A stretch of DNA of 64,000 nucleotides from Arthrinium phaeospermum (taxonomy: Eukaryota > Ascomycota > Sordariomycetes > Amphisphaeriales > Apiosporaceae). The stretch spans positions 1,860,001 through 1,924,000 of the forward strand of contig QYRS01000001.1 of assembly GCA_006503535.1 (NCBI GenBank), in the 5' to 3' direction. Position 1 is the stretch's first letter. Each line of letters begins with the position of its first letter. Shown here in pieces: positions 1 to 13,340 of this stretch. The notes beneath the pieces are model-generated. The model made no database searches and was not told the origin of the DNA. It saw only the letters and a list, made by a program, of their open reading frames with translations. The translations under genes were made by a program, and so were the position numbers.

Positions 1-3000
1 CTACGAGAAGCAACAAGCGCGCGGGCCATTCTCTACTTACGCTCTCTTCACAGCGGTCGACATGTTGCCGACAGCTGAAGATGACGCCGGTCTAGATAGT
101 TGAAATCTAGAGACGGCGGGTGTTGGTTCGTAATCGACTCGATTGGCGATGGCGGGAAGTTGTTGATGATGTCTTTCGCACGGATGGGTTGCAGGGCACG
201 ATAATAGACTTTGTGGAGGAAACAGCGCCGGGCACACTCCACGACCGGATTTTGCGGAGTGGACGTTGGGAAAATGGATGGATTTGGGAAGGAGAGATTG
301 TCACGCTTCGTTAATCGGCCCGTCGTGGTGAGAAAGGCGGAGGAGCGAGAAATCGATTAGGAAACGCGGGGGATTCGAGTCCGGGGGGTCGGTTGGGTGA
401 GCCGACACCAAATTGGAGAGCAAAGAAAACCAAAGGGGTGGTCTTGGTTATCCCTTCTTCAATACTGTCGAGTTTCGTATTACACGCTCGAAAAAACAGA
501 GCGCTTTTGCAGCAGGCTGTTCTTTTTTTGGGAGGGGAGAAATGAGCGACTATCGTGACAAGGTCAGAATCTGGCACGACAACCACGCAACAAGGCAAGA
601 CAAGAAGTGGATGAAGGGGGAGGGAGAGAGAAGGAGCAGAAGAAGGAGGTGGACAGGGGGAGGAGAATGGAGAAGATGAACTACCTCGGGCTGGTCTGGT
701 CCTAGCTGCTAGTGGCAGTCGTGTGGTGTCACTTGCTTAGGGTGGTAGGTTGTATCTGCGGCGTGGTGGTGGTGTGTGTGTTTGTGTGTGCGTGCGTGCG
801 AGGACCCAGCTGCCCAGGGCGAAATGAGGAAGGAAAAGGAAAAGCGCGGCGTTCGCATCCACAGCGCCCACACGAACTTCACGCACTGGGGACGCTAGCT
901 CTCACTTCGTCCTAGCACCGGGCAGGGGAGGGACGGCCAGCGAATGGGAGCGGCGAGCTGGCAGAGTGGGCTGAGAGAGGGTGTGGTGGTGGATTACTCT
1001 TGGAGGGAGGCAGGCAATGGCAAATGCAAGAAGTACCTACTAGTAGAAATGCAGGGAGCGAGGAGTATGGAAGGAAAGAGAGGAAAAACCGGCAGACAGA
1101 GACGATGAATAACAATAATAAAATGGGCACCCGCTGCAGCAACCTAGACGCCAACTGTTTCCGCGCTACTGTACAGAAGTACAACAGCCAAGAGAGAGGA
1201 GGGCAAGCCACTCTCCCACTGCGACTTCACTACTTTAGACTAAGATGCTAGCCGAGAAACTTGTTTGTGCCCGCCTCAGGATTTCCCTCCTCTCCATACA
1301 AAATGGTCGGGGAGAGTTGGGAGTTGGGTGATAAATGTGAGAGAGAGGAGGGGCGATCGTACGTTGCAACTTGCGGAACTCCTTACTCATGCCATCGGGA
1401 GCCGTTGGTGAGATAGGCTTTGTACGGAGTATACTGGGGGAGAGACAGGCTTGCGATCCAATTGCTACTTGTAGTAGGTTGGAATGACTGTGGCTTGGGG
1501 GGAGCTGAGATTACCCGTGCCATGGACGTAATACCTCGTTTATTACATGGCTGTATGTGTGTGAGATGTGCCAGCCGCAACGTTGTATGTGGTGGTATTG
1601 CATCAAGTTTGACAGGCCAAGGCAGGCAGGTCAGCCAGCCCAATCCAATAGGACCTTGGATTGCGAGCCAGGAGCTATGTGCAAGTATTCGGAATAGGAA
1701 CGCCTCTGTGCCTCTGTGTTTCCCAGGCTCCGTGCTGGGAGCCGGGCCCGCTACTGTGCTGGCAGGTCTGACTCTGACTGACAGGGGGTTTTAGCAGCCA
1801 TCATCCAGTCTTCGACCACATGGATTTGCACACACCTCTTTTATGCGGAGGTCGGAGGTCGGAGTTCTGACGGTGTGACAGGCTGCCGTCGAGGTCAGCA
1901 GTCGAGATACAGCAGTTAATCTTGCCTTCAACCGGCGACTGTTTTTGTTTTGGTTGCAACGGCAGTCGGCATGTGCTGAATTCTTTTCGGACATCATGAT
2001 ATTTCTGTCTATGCCTTACTTCGATAGTTCCTCATTTGGCAGGAAGATTGGGGAGACCCTGTGTCTGGATTTCCGTGCCACTCACCGTATGTAGACATTG
2101 TAGAGCGCGGCCTGGCTTGCTGGCGCGCTATAATATGCAGAACATTGGGAGCCAAGCCCGCCATGTCTTGCCAGCTCCAGGGACTATCTTGTCAGACATT
2201 TGCAAGCCTGCCAAAAAGTCCCCTGGAATTGTGTAGTATTGGAGCAGCCACTGTCAACGAGAAACGCTCATCAGGCATGCTCGTTTCCATTCATTGTTTC
2301 TTTTTCTACACCGAGCATCCCGGTAAACGGGCATGAAACCAGACAACCTGCAGGTATCAGAAGGTGAGCTCTCGCGAGGACTTCCTAGCGACAGCCGAAA
2401 CTGCTCTCTCTGTTCTAGCCACACACACCCACAGGGCTGGGCCAAGGTGGGATGCCGTATGCCCATGCTGGACCAACGCTCTTCCCCCAAATGATCAAAT
2501 TATTGACGCTGCTGAGCTAACATTAGATGGCTTGACACTAGTCGCCGACATTTTGATAGTCTGCCGTCTAATAATGGCATGGCAAAGTCGTGGTTTCAGA
2601 CTCCAGCCAACGAGACCTGGCAGATTGGGATTGAGTATCTGGTAGGTGCGCGCCTGTATGAAGTATACAGTATTGTGCATACCGTATAGACTATGCCCGC
2701 CGACGAATGACGAGCGCCTGTGCGGCAGGGAGAGGATTCAATTCCGCGCCGCTGGAAAAACAAGCTTAACTAAAAGTGGCAGCTCGGGCGCAGGTATCGA
2801 TTGGGGAACGATCTCTCATCGCGCCCGTTGGGGGATTGTATGGTACTCAGGGCAGAACTCAGGGCACAGGTGAGTATGCAGTTAGACTGTAGGTACGCAG
2901 CGCTGCAGAGTTTGTGCGACTACGTAGTGCATTACTTAATATGGTATGCGAAGTGACCGCCGCGAACGAATAGCGATCGTCCAGAACGGTGTGACGGGAG

Positions 3001-5633
3001 AAGCGTGGAAAGAAGTCCTGCCCAGATTCCAAGTGTTAATGAATTCCTTCCATTGCATGAAGCTAGCCCGGTTGTGCGTTAGGATGCGTTAGGCTGCGTA
3101 TCGCCAAATGAACGGAGCGTGTGTTTTTTGGTGTGCGATGTGCTGGACTGTATTTACTATTGGGAGGGGACTGTGTTCATGATTGGCTGGCAGTTCAGAC
3201 GACGGATATTTTGCTGTTAGCAGTTAGGCAAGCCGCCCGGGCTGGAGAGAGATGGCCGACTAGTCCAAGGCGCGACTCCAGTCATGCCTCCATTTCCGCA
3301 GTGGGGTTCTTGCCGTGTCTTCCGAGCACAGCGAGACCCGATACCTGAGGGCCAAGATGATGCACGCATCGTTCGTTTATTTCTGGCCGGCCGGTTCCTC
3401 TTGTGCCTCTCGCTGGGCTCTGGTTCTGTTCTCTTACACGGCGGCCCACTGTATGGACCATGGAATTGCTGCAATCATCATGGATCTTGGTTGCAGAATC
3501 CCACCTATTCTTCCGAGGGTCAAGCTTTAGCTTTAGCCACCTATCTCATACCACGTTTGCATATCGTACGAATCTAATCGGTATATATCGCAAACTCCGG
3601 GCGCTCCCATCCATAGCTGCATCGAGCTGCATCGAGACGTCGCAGCGCGAGTGGCCCTCGCGAGGTCTAGAAGGCAAAGTGGTGAAGCGTGAGTGGTGAG
3701 AAGGACAGGATGCGGCATGCCCAAATGCTGATCCAGCGCCCATTGAATTTTAGGGACCTTGGCTATGCTGCTTGGGACGCCGGATTTGTGCGAGCTGAGC
3801 TGAACCAGCCCGTCGTTACACGGACCCCAAGAATAGCAACCCTTTGGTGTACCTGCTAGTTCGGGTAGGCGATCGACGGCCGGCGAGCCATCATGCGTCC
3901 AATTGACTCGCCCGCAGGCCCTATCCTTCGGTCTGCCCGTTTATTTTCTTCACCCCAAGTCTTAGGATAGCTTAGATCAGCACAGCCTTTCTTCTCCAAA
4001 CTCCCGTCGCCTACCGAAAGGGGGGCGAGGGGACGACAGGAACAGGCCGAGTCTTCTTCTGTAATGGAGAACTTCCAGTTTTTTGACTTTCGAAACGTTC
4101 CGGCAAAGGCTGAGCTACTTGCTACCTGCAGCCCATTTCGTCATACCAAGCAAAACATTTTGCCTGACTAACAACGTCTACCCCTACTTGGCAAGTATGT
4201 AATGGAAATGGTTCGCATCGTCTTTCCAGACACGGCAGTCGATACTATTCTGTCACAGCCCGACTGGAGCCCTGTGACACGTCGACATAAGACCTACCTA
4301 GGAGGTGGACACTTGTACCTGCAACCTGCTGGCTCTGCAGCGTGGAAGCGACGAAGAAGGAAAAACGCTCTCGCGTGGCGTGGTAGAGAAGACAGAACTT
4401 TGTAGAACTGCATTGCAAGCGTGCGTGTCCTCTGCCGAACCGAATGAAAAGCGCCAAGGGGTTGCCAAGGGAGCCAAGCAACTCCGACTTCTCCTACACT
4501 CGTAGATATGTCGGTATACTACCGAGCGTCCTGGACGATGAAGAATTTTTCTTCGGTTTGCCATTGACATTGGATCGATCGTTCGGTTTGCGTGGGAATG
4601 GTTGGAACTTGCAAGTCTGCACCAGGCCATAATCACCAGACATTCTCACATTGCAGCGCTATTCAGCGAGACGAGACCACATAATGCGGAGCCCTCCCCG
4701 CGCGCGCGCCTGTTGAAGGGCAGAAACCGTTGAACCCGATTCTCCTCTCTCTCCCCCTCCTGCCTGAGCCTCCCCCGTAACTTGTAGGGCGCTCGTCGAC
4801 TCTCTCTGTCCAATTCTCGGCCCGAATGCACTGTTTCCCGTGTTTCTAGTAGTACGCAACTGGAGCAGAGGCGGGCGGGAAGCGGGTTCCTACAATACGG
4901 AACTTGCCTTTACCGATTCCCATTGGCGATGCGATCGGTACAGTCATATTACCGCAGCCAAGCCGGCACTCGATAGCCAGCCAGCCTCGGGACAGCATCT
5001 TCAATTCCCGGAATGAATATTCCTCAATCCATCAACTACGCATGCATGCCAGCAGACAAGATGAAACACAGAAACAAACTACGATGGTTCAGGCAATCCT
5101 CTCCGACTGCCAGCCAAGCTTCAATTTAAACAAGAAGCCGCCATGTGCGCGCGCTTCATATAGGTAGGTATCCCTATAGCAAGGGTGCCTAGACCTTTGC
5201 CTACTGCGGGCCGTGCGGTAGCACCTGCATTCATCATCAGCCTCACAGCCTTGATCGATGTAGTAAGCACCACAGCTCCACCCGTACTCTCGTGGCACAC
5301 GAGCACGAGACGGACACGAGACTACATATGCCAGTCATGAGCTGAATCTAAAACATATGAGCACACCGAGGCTCAAAATACTTCGCCGGCCGGAATGCAC
5401 CGACGAGTGTCATGAAGTGAAGGAAGAACCGATTATGTTACCCAATGCGGGATCGAATCTGGTGTTAATACGTGTATTCCAATCTAGTGCCGCCATATCC
5501 GTGATTCACCGCCCCGAACATGCTCCCAATTATTCCAACAAACTCCGTGACGTGCAGGCCACCATTTACAATCCAACTAATAGCTCTCTGACATTCACTC
5601 TATCACTCTCACCCTACTCGGACATGTGAAGCT
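1..5633. other. Long region without a recognisable gene
   Basis: No reading frame here looks like a known family or has convincing exon structure; the open frames are all short and overlap on both strands. The + strand is purine-rich around 590-680 and 800-1100 (CT-rich on the minus strand), with a GT-rich patch near 761-800. CT-rich tracts of this kind are common in fungal promoters and 5' leaders, so the left end could be the upstream region of a minus-strand gene beyond the window. A CT-rich patch on + lies near 4737-4790. Otherwise nothing is seen. Confidence 0.5.
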
Positions 5634-6820
5634 TTAGTACTTCTTGCGCTTGGGCAGATACTTGACCCGCTTGGCGCAGTTGCCATGGTCGCCCTTGAAG
5701 CTGTCGCTGGCGGGGACGAATTCGCCGCTCTGCAGGCTGCCCTTGACGAAATACACATACCAGGCCTCGTGCAGGCGGTCGTGGCGGCGTCCGCCGCACT
5801 TGAGGATGACGCGCCCGCCGCTGAACCTCTCGAGGACGGTCTGGATGATTTCGAGATCGAACGTCTTGCTGCTGGAGGGCACGATGCCGGACTGTTCCAG
5901 CGCGTAGTACGTGTCGAGCTGTTGGAACAGCCCGAACGCCCGCTGGAAGTAGTCCACTACCTCCAGGCCCGGCTTGTAGTCGTCGCCGTAGCAGGCCGGC
6001 GCCAACGTGTTGATGCAGGTCGCGTGCTTGTTATACTCGTGGCCCCAGAGGTGCTCGTTCGTGCCGCTGGAAGGGAGAAAGACGCGTCAGTTCACTCGAT
6101 TGAAATACCCCCGTGATACCAAATGGCAATGAAAAGCCCGGATGTCACATTTCCTCCTTTGCCAGAATATAGAGGTTGGGGAAAGGGGGTCAAACGTACT
6201 ACTTGGCAACCCAGTAACGGCTCATGTTGTCCAAGAGCTCATTCTGCTCGTACTGCTTGAGGATTGCAGTGATGTTGTTGAAGCGGGGAGTCATGCCGCA
6301 GAACTGGTCGTACGAACCATCGCACAGATCCGGCCTATATTCATTGAAGCAATCAAGCGTTAGATAGCGAGAAACCGAGGGCGCCAGCGAGTATCAACTG
6401 AGCAACTCCCGTGTGATGTCACTGCTGTTTCCTGGTCGGAAGTACGTACCAAAGGCCGTGTGCGGTCCAATCCGTCTCCGACCCTCCTACATGTGTCTGC
6501 TCATCCCAGAACTGGGTCAGCAGCAGGCGGCCGCCGGGGTGGACGAAGCAGCACGAGTCGGCCGCCGTCTGGTTGTTGCAGCTGGTCGGTCCGTCGATCG
6601 GGCAAGTAGGAGCTCCGCTCAGAGGAATGTACGGCGTGTAGGGAGCAGCATTGCCGGTGCCGACGGCGACGGCGGCTGTGGTAGTACTGGTGGTGGTAGG
6701 ATCGGTGGGGCCGAGGAAGGGGGCCAGTGGGTTCGGCACGTCGGACAGCTGGAGCGGCACCTGCGACATCAGGTTGCCCGCGTAGGCGAGGATGGAACGT
6801 AATGATGCAGAAGGCGCCAT
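5634..6820 (-). CDS. Ribonuclease T2 family protein
   Basis: Three exons on the minus strand: 6820-6450, 6334-6200 and 6066-5634, GT-AG introns, 312 residues. RNase T2 enzymes cut single-stranded RNA through a 2',3'-cyclic phosphate and are normally secreted or vacuolar. Both catalytic boxes are present. The first (residues 118-130) reads WTAHGLWPDLCDG and is rebuilt only when intron 1 is removed, which fixes that junction. The second (residues 176-185) reads WGHEYNKHATC, with His178, Glu179, Lys182 and His183; the usual Gly before the Thr is Ala. A CCFVHPGG segment upstream is also typical of the family. The N-terminus (residues 1-25) is only mildly hydrophobic, so the signal peptide is weak. 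A Thr/Ala-rich linker covers residues 40-60. Intact as modelled; it stands alone, with over 1.6 kb to the next gene. Confidence 0.93.
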
Positions 6821-8486
6821 GATGATGATGATGGCGATGGAAGTAATGCAGCTTCTTCTTGTTGGAAGGAGGTGCTTAGGGTTTATTGGATGGTTTAGGG
6901 ATAAGGAGAAGGTAGGTAGGCAGTAGGTTCGGTTGAGGAAGCTGTGACGTTTCCGGACTCACCTGGAGGGGCAGACGTCAGCTGCTGAGCTTAGCTCCCT
7001 TCAGGGTCTTTTGAGGCTTAAAAGGGTCAGTTGATCGCCATGTGATTGTGGCTGGTGGGTTCAATAGTCTCTGCAATCGGTTCAAGTTGCTTTTTATCTA
7101 AGGCGACCACTTTACGCATGATGATCTTTGAGAAATTCTAGAAGCATGATTATCTACTTCCATCTGTGGTCCTTTTTCGATGCCGTGCTGAAGTGGTTTG
7201 AGTTTACCGAGGGACTTATGGTAGTTCGTCCGCCGGGTCGGTTCTCCGATCCAAATCTAACCCACAAGTTTGTTCCTGGCCTAACATGGAGCTTACCCGA
7301 AGTTTACTTGGTAATATAAGAATGCACCCAAGTATATATCTAGGTTTAATCATGGAATAACTGTAGTTTATCATGCCGCAACGCTCAATTCGACGTCATA
7401 AGGAGGCGCGGTGCAGTTTCCTATCAAGAACAAGTGGCCTGCAGCGCCAAGAATCAATAGCTGTGTGGTTCGGCAACCTCAGCCACGATTGCTACCCCAG
7501 CCTGCAGCCGGCTGTTGTTAGGTCCTTTGCTGCAGGGGACTGGAAGCGAATCTACGAGTCTGCCTATCATGGATCGCATCAGTCTTTCTACCGTGCTTCT
7601 CTTGCATACAGGCAAATCATACGGAACAGTCTGTTTCGCTGCCTTTTCGAGTGAACTGGTTTTCTATCTATCATATCTTGGCCAGTTGGGGGCCAAAAGC
7701 CCAGAACAAGGTGGATCGCTTACGACGACTCAACGTCTTGGCAGTCAGCACGGCTGCCCGAATGACTTATCCTGTTGCAAAACAGCATCTCGTCGCCTCA
7801 AGCATTTGACTGCGAGGCTTGACTATTGAAGAGTTATTCACCACCAATGTATGGCAACGGGTCACGCCAGGAATGGTAGCGGTGGCCTTGGGTCCTGGGC
7901 TGTGCAAGGGCAGGCTGTACAAACCGTACCGGCGGGCCAACCAAAGATGCAGAAACTGTATGCAGCCGGTGTCTCGGCGCCCGATAAGCCACACACCCTT
8001 TATCACGAGAACTCTGGGAGAGAGACAACCGTGCCGTATTAGCCGGATCTCTCCCAGATCTCCGTCCACTGGCAGGGGACTATAATGACAGCAGTGGGGT
8101 TTCGGTGGGGAGGCTGGTGTGCCGAGCCGTAGCAGAGACCGCCCTTCACTGCGGTTGTGCGCTGCAGGACGAGAGAACCACTGCAGAACTAGAGCGAAGG
8201 GTGTGACTTCCTTGCTGTTGAGCCACCTTTCGCGCCTATCAAGACGCATGAATTGGGCGACTAGGAATTCTTGGACGTGGTTGAGGCTTGAAATCTGGAG
8301 CCGGGCTCGAAAGATTACCCCGGGTCTTTTTATAAACGACTGGATCCCCCCCGTACCAGCAACAGCCCAGTGGCTGTTCCGACTCCCGACTCCCTTATAA
8401 AAGTACCCGGGCCTGTAGATTGCATATCTTTTTGTTAAGCCGCATCACGGGATCCTGCCAACGACATACGTGAAGAATCTACCTAG
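6821..8486. other. Divergent intergenic region between RNase T2 and OPT genes
   Basis: No gene seen. It should hold the promoters of both flanking genes, which are transcribed away from each other. A TATA-like box near the right end is listed separately. A 160-codon open frame on the minus strand (7767-8249) shows no family resemblance. Confidence 0.5.
8395..8403 (+). promoter_or_regulatory. TATA-like box of the OPT gene
   Basis: The sequence TTATAAAAG lies about 85 bases upstream of the OPT start codon, at a plausible distance for a fungal core promoter. This is a motif match only. Confidence 0.4.
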
Positions 8487-10993
8487 ATGACGACGAGAAT
8501 CTCCAACGATACATCGGCCACCACCGTGGTCGCCAACGATGCCCGTGATGCCGAGCTAGGAACGACCCCATCACTACGTGATGAGAAGCTACCGGATCCC
8601 CAAGAAGATGAAGACGACGCCGCTCCTATCATTGTCGACCTTTACAAACCGCTTCCTCGACTGGCCGGCGTACCAGACGAAGATAACCCCTTGACGGTGC
8701 GAGCTGTCGTCGTTGGAATCATCCTGGGCTCACTCGTGAATGCCTCCAATGTCTACTTGGGTATGTGGCCGGTCGGCGTGTCCAATGCAATGCTATCGCC
8801 ATAGGCGCAGTAGTGAATATGAACTGACGTTTTCTTGACTCGAACTTACAGGTCTCAAGACGGGCTTCCTCTTTGGTGCTTCCATGTTCGGAGCCATCTT
8901 TGGCTTCGGCATCATCAAGCTGCTTACCAAGCTGTTCCCGAAGGTACCCTTTCTCGGAGGCCCCTTTGGACCTCAGGAAAACTCGATCGTCCAGGCGACC
9001 ACGGCCGGTGCTGGCGGGCTCGGAGGGCTCTTCACTGCTGCTCTCCCTGCTATGTACCAACTTGGCCTCATGTCGGAAAACCCGAAGGATGATCTAGGCA
9101 GAATATTGACGTTGACTCTCATCTGCTCCTTTTTCGGACTCTGCTTCACGATCCCACTGCGCAAGTTTTTCATCGTGAACATGGCTCGCGACCTGAACCT
9201 GATCTTCCCTACGCGTAAGTTTTCCGTTAATCTTTCGTTGGTGTTCCAGCGTATCAAGGCAACCTGCTGATGCTTCGAGCGTATAGCGACCGCAACCGCC
9301 CTGACGATCCACTCGATGCACATGGTCGCCGGCACCGAAGCCGTCAACGCCATGAAGCGGATGAAGGTGCTCGCGGTGACCTTCTTCGCCGCCATCTCGC
9401 AGCGCGTCGCCTCGTACTACGCCATCGGCCTCCTCTACGACTGGCACATCTTCACCTGGTTCTTCATCTGGGGCAACTACCAGAACGCGGCCATCCACGT
9501 CGAGAGCTGGGGCTGGATGATCGAGTGGACGCCCGCCTTCATCGGCAGCGGCATGCTCGTCGGCCTCAACACGGCCCTGTCCCTCTTCGGCGGCACCCTC
9601 TTCGCCTGGGGCATCCTGGGCCCCATCCTCGTCCGCTACGGCATCTGCAACGGCCACGCCCTCGCCCCCGACAGCGAGCGCTGGGGCCAGTACTACACCT
9701 ACGCCTCCCTCAGCAACGGCACCGGCCCCGACGGCATCACCTCGCCCCGCTACTGGTTCCTCTGGCCCGGCGTCTGCGTCCTGGTCTGTACCTCGCTCGC
9801 CGAGCTGCTCGTCCACTGGCGCATCTTCGCCCTCGCGACCCGCTACGCGTGGGAGAACACCAAGACCATGGACTTTATGCGCAAGAAGGGCGGCCGCAGC
9901 CGTGCCGTGTTCGAGACCCAGTCGCGGCGCTCGCCGAACCGCAGCCAGAGCGTCTTCCGCGAGGAGGACTTCGCGTCCGAGAAGGACCAGGTGCCCCTCT
10001 GGGTCTGGGGCTCCGGCACCATCGCCATGGTCATCGTGGCCTGCATCATCTCCGAGCTCCAATTCAACGTCAACGCGGGCCTCGCCATCCTGGCCTCCAT
10101 TCTGGCCATTTTCTTCGCCTTCCTCGGTATCCACGGTGCGGGTGTCACCGACGTTGCGCCCCTGACCGCCAGTGCCAACGCCAGTCAGCTCGTGTTCGGT
10201 GGCATCACGTCGGGTCAGGGTTACAGCACGAGCCAGGCGCAGATGATCAACCTGGTCGCCGGTAGCATCGCGTCGGGCGCCGCCGAGATGTCGCAGGAGC
10301 TGACGTCGGACCTGCGCACAGGCTTCCTGCTGCGCACGCCCCCGAAGAAGCAGTTCTACGCCCAGGCCATCGGCGCCGTGGCCGCCATGTTCCTGGCCCC
10401 CGGCGTCTTCGTGCTGTTCGTGACGGCCTACCCCTGCATCATCGACGAGAACGCGTCCGACACGTGCACCTTCTCGGCGCCGACGGTGGCGGCCTGGCGC
10501 GCCGTGGCCCAGGCCGTGACGGAGCCGGGCATCACGATCCCGCTGTCGTCGGGCATCTTCGCGCTGGTGCTGGGCGGCCTGGCCATCCTGCAGGTCCTCG
10601 TCAAGCGCACGATGCTGTCGGGCGAGCGCGAAAAGTACCGCGCCTACCTGCCCAACTGGATGGCCATCGGCGTCGCCTTCGTCCTGCCCCAGACCGTCTA
10701 CAGCTCCGCTTCCCTGATGGGCGCCACCATCGGCCACTTCTGGATGAAGAAGCGCCGCGCCAACTACGATCTTTACTGCTACGCCGTTGCGGCCGGTCTG
10801 ATTGCTGGCGAGGGACTTGGTAAGTCCTGTCTTCTCGTGTTTCCCCCGACCCCCCATATGAATGTGTCTTTGAGTGCTCTTGTACTGACTTTGATTCCCT
10901 GTAGGCGGCGTGGTTGGTGCTGCGTTACAGCTTGGTGGCGTGAGCGGCGACTTGTACGGCACCCATGTGGCCTGTCCCCTTGATAGGTGTTAG
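8487..10993 (+). CDS. OPT-superfamily oligopeptide transporter
   Basis: Four exons: 8487-8760, 8852-9214, 9287-10819 and 10905-10993, GT-AG introns, 752 residues. OPT proteins are proton-coupled plasma-membrane or vacuolar carriers of small peptides or metal chelates. About 70 charged, polar N-terminal residues are followed by many hydrophobic segments. Diagnostic family stretches are [14 protein letters not shown] directly after intron 1, [15 protein letters not shown] in exon 2, and [15 protein letters not shown], which is created only by joining exons 2 and 3. The last exon closes with [15 protein letters not shown] and a short tail, as expected for the family C-terminus. A cytoplasmic loop around residues 400-440 is rich in Arg, Ser and acidic residues. 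Exon 3 has very strong G/C third-position bias, typical of a well-expressed gene. The transported substrate cannot be read from the sequence. Confidence 0.95.
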
Positions 10994-12056
10994 GTGGGGA
11001 CAAGAAGTCTGGTTTTAGCGTTATAGCATAGCCATCATGAATCTAATTTTAACGTTCTTATTGCTTATTACTCATAACAAATTTTTGCAAGAAGTGCGGT
11101 CATTCGACTCCCAATGGATTGCAAAGGAGCTCTGTGTAGTCTGATCTCCTAACCCCGTAGTCATGAGACCTGCAACCTGGTCCTCCCATGTGTTTGACCT
11201 GCTGAATGATGCGCCCCTGAGTTTCGGACAATAACGATAGACGCCATCGTTTGCTAAAGGCCCAGCCGAATGAGGAAACAGGTTTATATCATGTTTGTGG
11301 GGGTGGTCCTCTGAGACTATAGGTTGAAACGACCATAGCAAAATGCTGAAGCTACTCCATGCAGCCTGCCATATTGGGCGACGAATCATTGATGTTACCT
11401 ATATACAGTATACCGAAAGTATTCCGGGGGAACTAGCCGAGCAAGTGTTGCTTGGGCTTATGGATGAATGACACCCCAACCGATACGGGGCCCCGGTCTG
11501 GGGTAGAAAGGGAGTGTCGCCGATCAACGAAGCGCCCCTGCACCACGCTTGTATTACCATGTTTGAACACGATGGGGGAACTGTATCACGGTTGAACGAA
11601 CTGACGCCTTACTTGGTTCGGAAGTGGTAAGAGTCCCAAGGATTGGATCACGATTCCCCGCATATGTTATTGTCAGTGTGTGTGTAGGTGGGTCTAGAGC
11701 AGGCGGTTACAGGCAAGTCGGAGATGCACAACCCAAATAAGCAAGCGAGGCAAGCAACATTCACGATTTGACCGCTCCCCACTCCCCAGAAGAACGAGAG
11801 AGAGAGATACTCGCATGAAACAACTAGGATCACATGCCGGAAATATCCATATGTCAGATCCTACAGCTGTTCAAGTTTCCTAAATAAGCATTGAGTGGCT
11901 ACTTGAGTAGTAATGTCCGCTTAGCATATCTCTCCGGGAGAAACGTCAAATCTCCCGCTTTCAGTAGTACACGTCGAGACACATTCATACGCCGAGATAT
12001 TTCTTCCCGCTCTCACTACCAGTCTTTTTCCTTGTTAATCATCAAAAGTCGTTGCA
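10994..12056. other. Intergenic region
   Basis: No gene or RNA is seen. It spans the 3' side of the OPT gene and the promoter of the dioxygenase-like gene. No clear TATA box was found close to the next start. Confidence 0.4.
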
Positions 12057-13174
12057 ATGTCCGCAGAATCTCAGAAAACGCCGCCTCAGCCCCGGGTTAC
12101 CCAGATCGAGCTTACACCCAAAGAGCTGGCCTCCCAAAGGATGGGTTCACACCATCTCCAAGCCGCTGTCGAAGCACTGCACCGAGACGGTATGGTCGTG
12201 CTGAGCAACGCTGTCGACCCAGCGCATCTCGACAAGTTGAATGAGCGCATGATTCCCGAGGCCAAGGAGTTATACTCTCGACGAACGTGAGTGATGCCAA
12301 ATATAAATATTACTCCCCTTTCATCCTTTCATTCTTTCACTGTGTGTATTACTATCTATGAATTAATAAACTTGACCGACTATACACAGCACCCACCGCA
12401 ACTTCGGCAACGAGACCGGCAACATCCAGCAAGAACCCGTCCTCGAGGTCGGCTACGTCTTCACCGACGTCCTAGCCAACCCCTGGGCGACGGAGGTGAT
12501 CCAGTGCATGTTCGGCCCCCGTCCGTCACTGCGCTTCTACAGCGCCAACACGGCCTTCCGGGCCACGGGCCGCCAACCGCCCCACATCGATATCGACTTC
12601 GACTTCCCCCAAGTGCCGTTCGGCTACTGCGTCAACATCAACCTCGTGGCGACGTCGCCCGAGAACGGCGCGACCGAGGTCTGGCTGGGATCGCACACGG
12701 ACACCGCCCGGCACGTGCTCGAGACGGACCCCGCCACGGGGCACAGGCAGATCCGCGCCGACCTGCAGGAGGAAAGACGCAGTATCAGCCCGCCCATTCA
12801 ACCGAGTTTGCCTAAGGGCGCGCTCGTCATCCGCGACTTCCGGCTCTGGCACGCGGGCATGCCCAACCGCACCGACGAGCCGCGCGTCATGCTCGTCTCG
12901 GTCCAGTTCCCCCGCTGGTACCGAAGTAACCTGAAAATGAAGCTCCCTGCGTCGATCAAGGACAAGGTGCAATGGGGTGATGTCGTAGGTGTACCCGCCC
13001 GCCCGCTCGCCGGGTTCTCCCGTCGCCTTTCTTCCCTCGGGGAGATTCCGACGAGAGATATCGAGATTGGTCTAACTATTGGTGGCGCGGCAGGTTCCGT
13101 GTGCTGAGTGGATGCCCGACGGATACGACTATTTGAAGGGCGCGCACGATCACGACTTTACCTTGCTGCCGTAG
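12057..13174 (+). CDS. Phytanoyl-CoA dioxygenase-like Fe(II)/2-oxoglutarate oxygenase
   Basis: Three exons: 12057-12286, 12390-12984 and 13094-13174, 301 residues. PhyH-family enzymes hydroxylate small organic substrates using Fe(II), O2 and 2-oxoglutarate; in fungi many act in secondary metabolism or in fatty-acid alpha-oxidation. The iron-binding triad is visible: His142-x-Asp144 in PHIDIDF, and distal His231 in RLWHAGMPN, followed by Arg242 in EPRVML, the usual 2-oxoglutarate anchor. TEVWLGSH (172-179) is also typical. Choosing donor GTAGGT at 12985 keeps the frame and gives WGDVVPCAEWMPDGYDY across the last junction, which reads as a proper C-terminus. The gene is convergent with a Zn2Cys6 factor 166 bases away. 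The substrate is unknown. Confidence 0.9.
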
Positions 13175-13340
13175 GAAACGCGCTGCAAGAGGTCATCATC
13201 AGCCTTTGAGCGTGCCAGTTGACTGGAGTGCGAAGAGAGCCAAGATGATGAAGCTTGCCCAACCTTCACCCCGCTTGGACGGCAATCATGATTCAGGGTA
13301 ACATACAGCTGTCAACTGGGCATTCGAAAACGAACGAGGC

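Noticed and set aside
7767..8249. 160-codon minus-strand frame upstream of the OPT gene
   Set aside because: No recognisable domain; composition not protein-like; lies in a promoter region.
9094..10962. 622-codon open frame on the strand opposite the OPT gene
   Set aside because: It is an Asp/Gly/Val/Ala-rich shadow of a GC-rich coding exon; the + strand has the real family motifs and introns.
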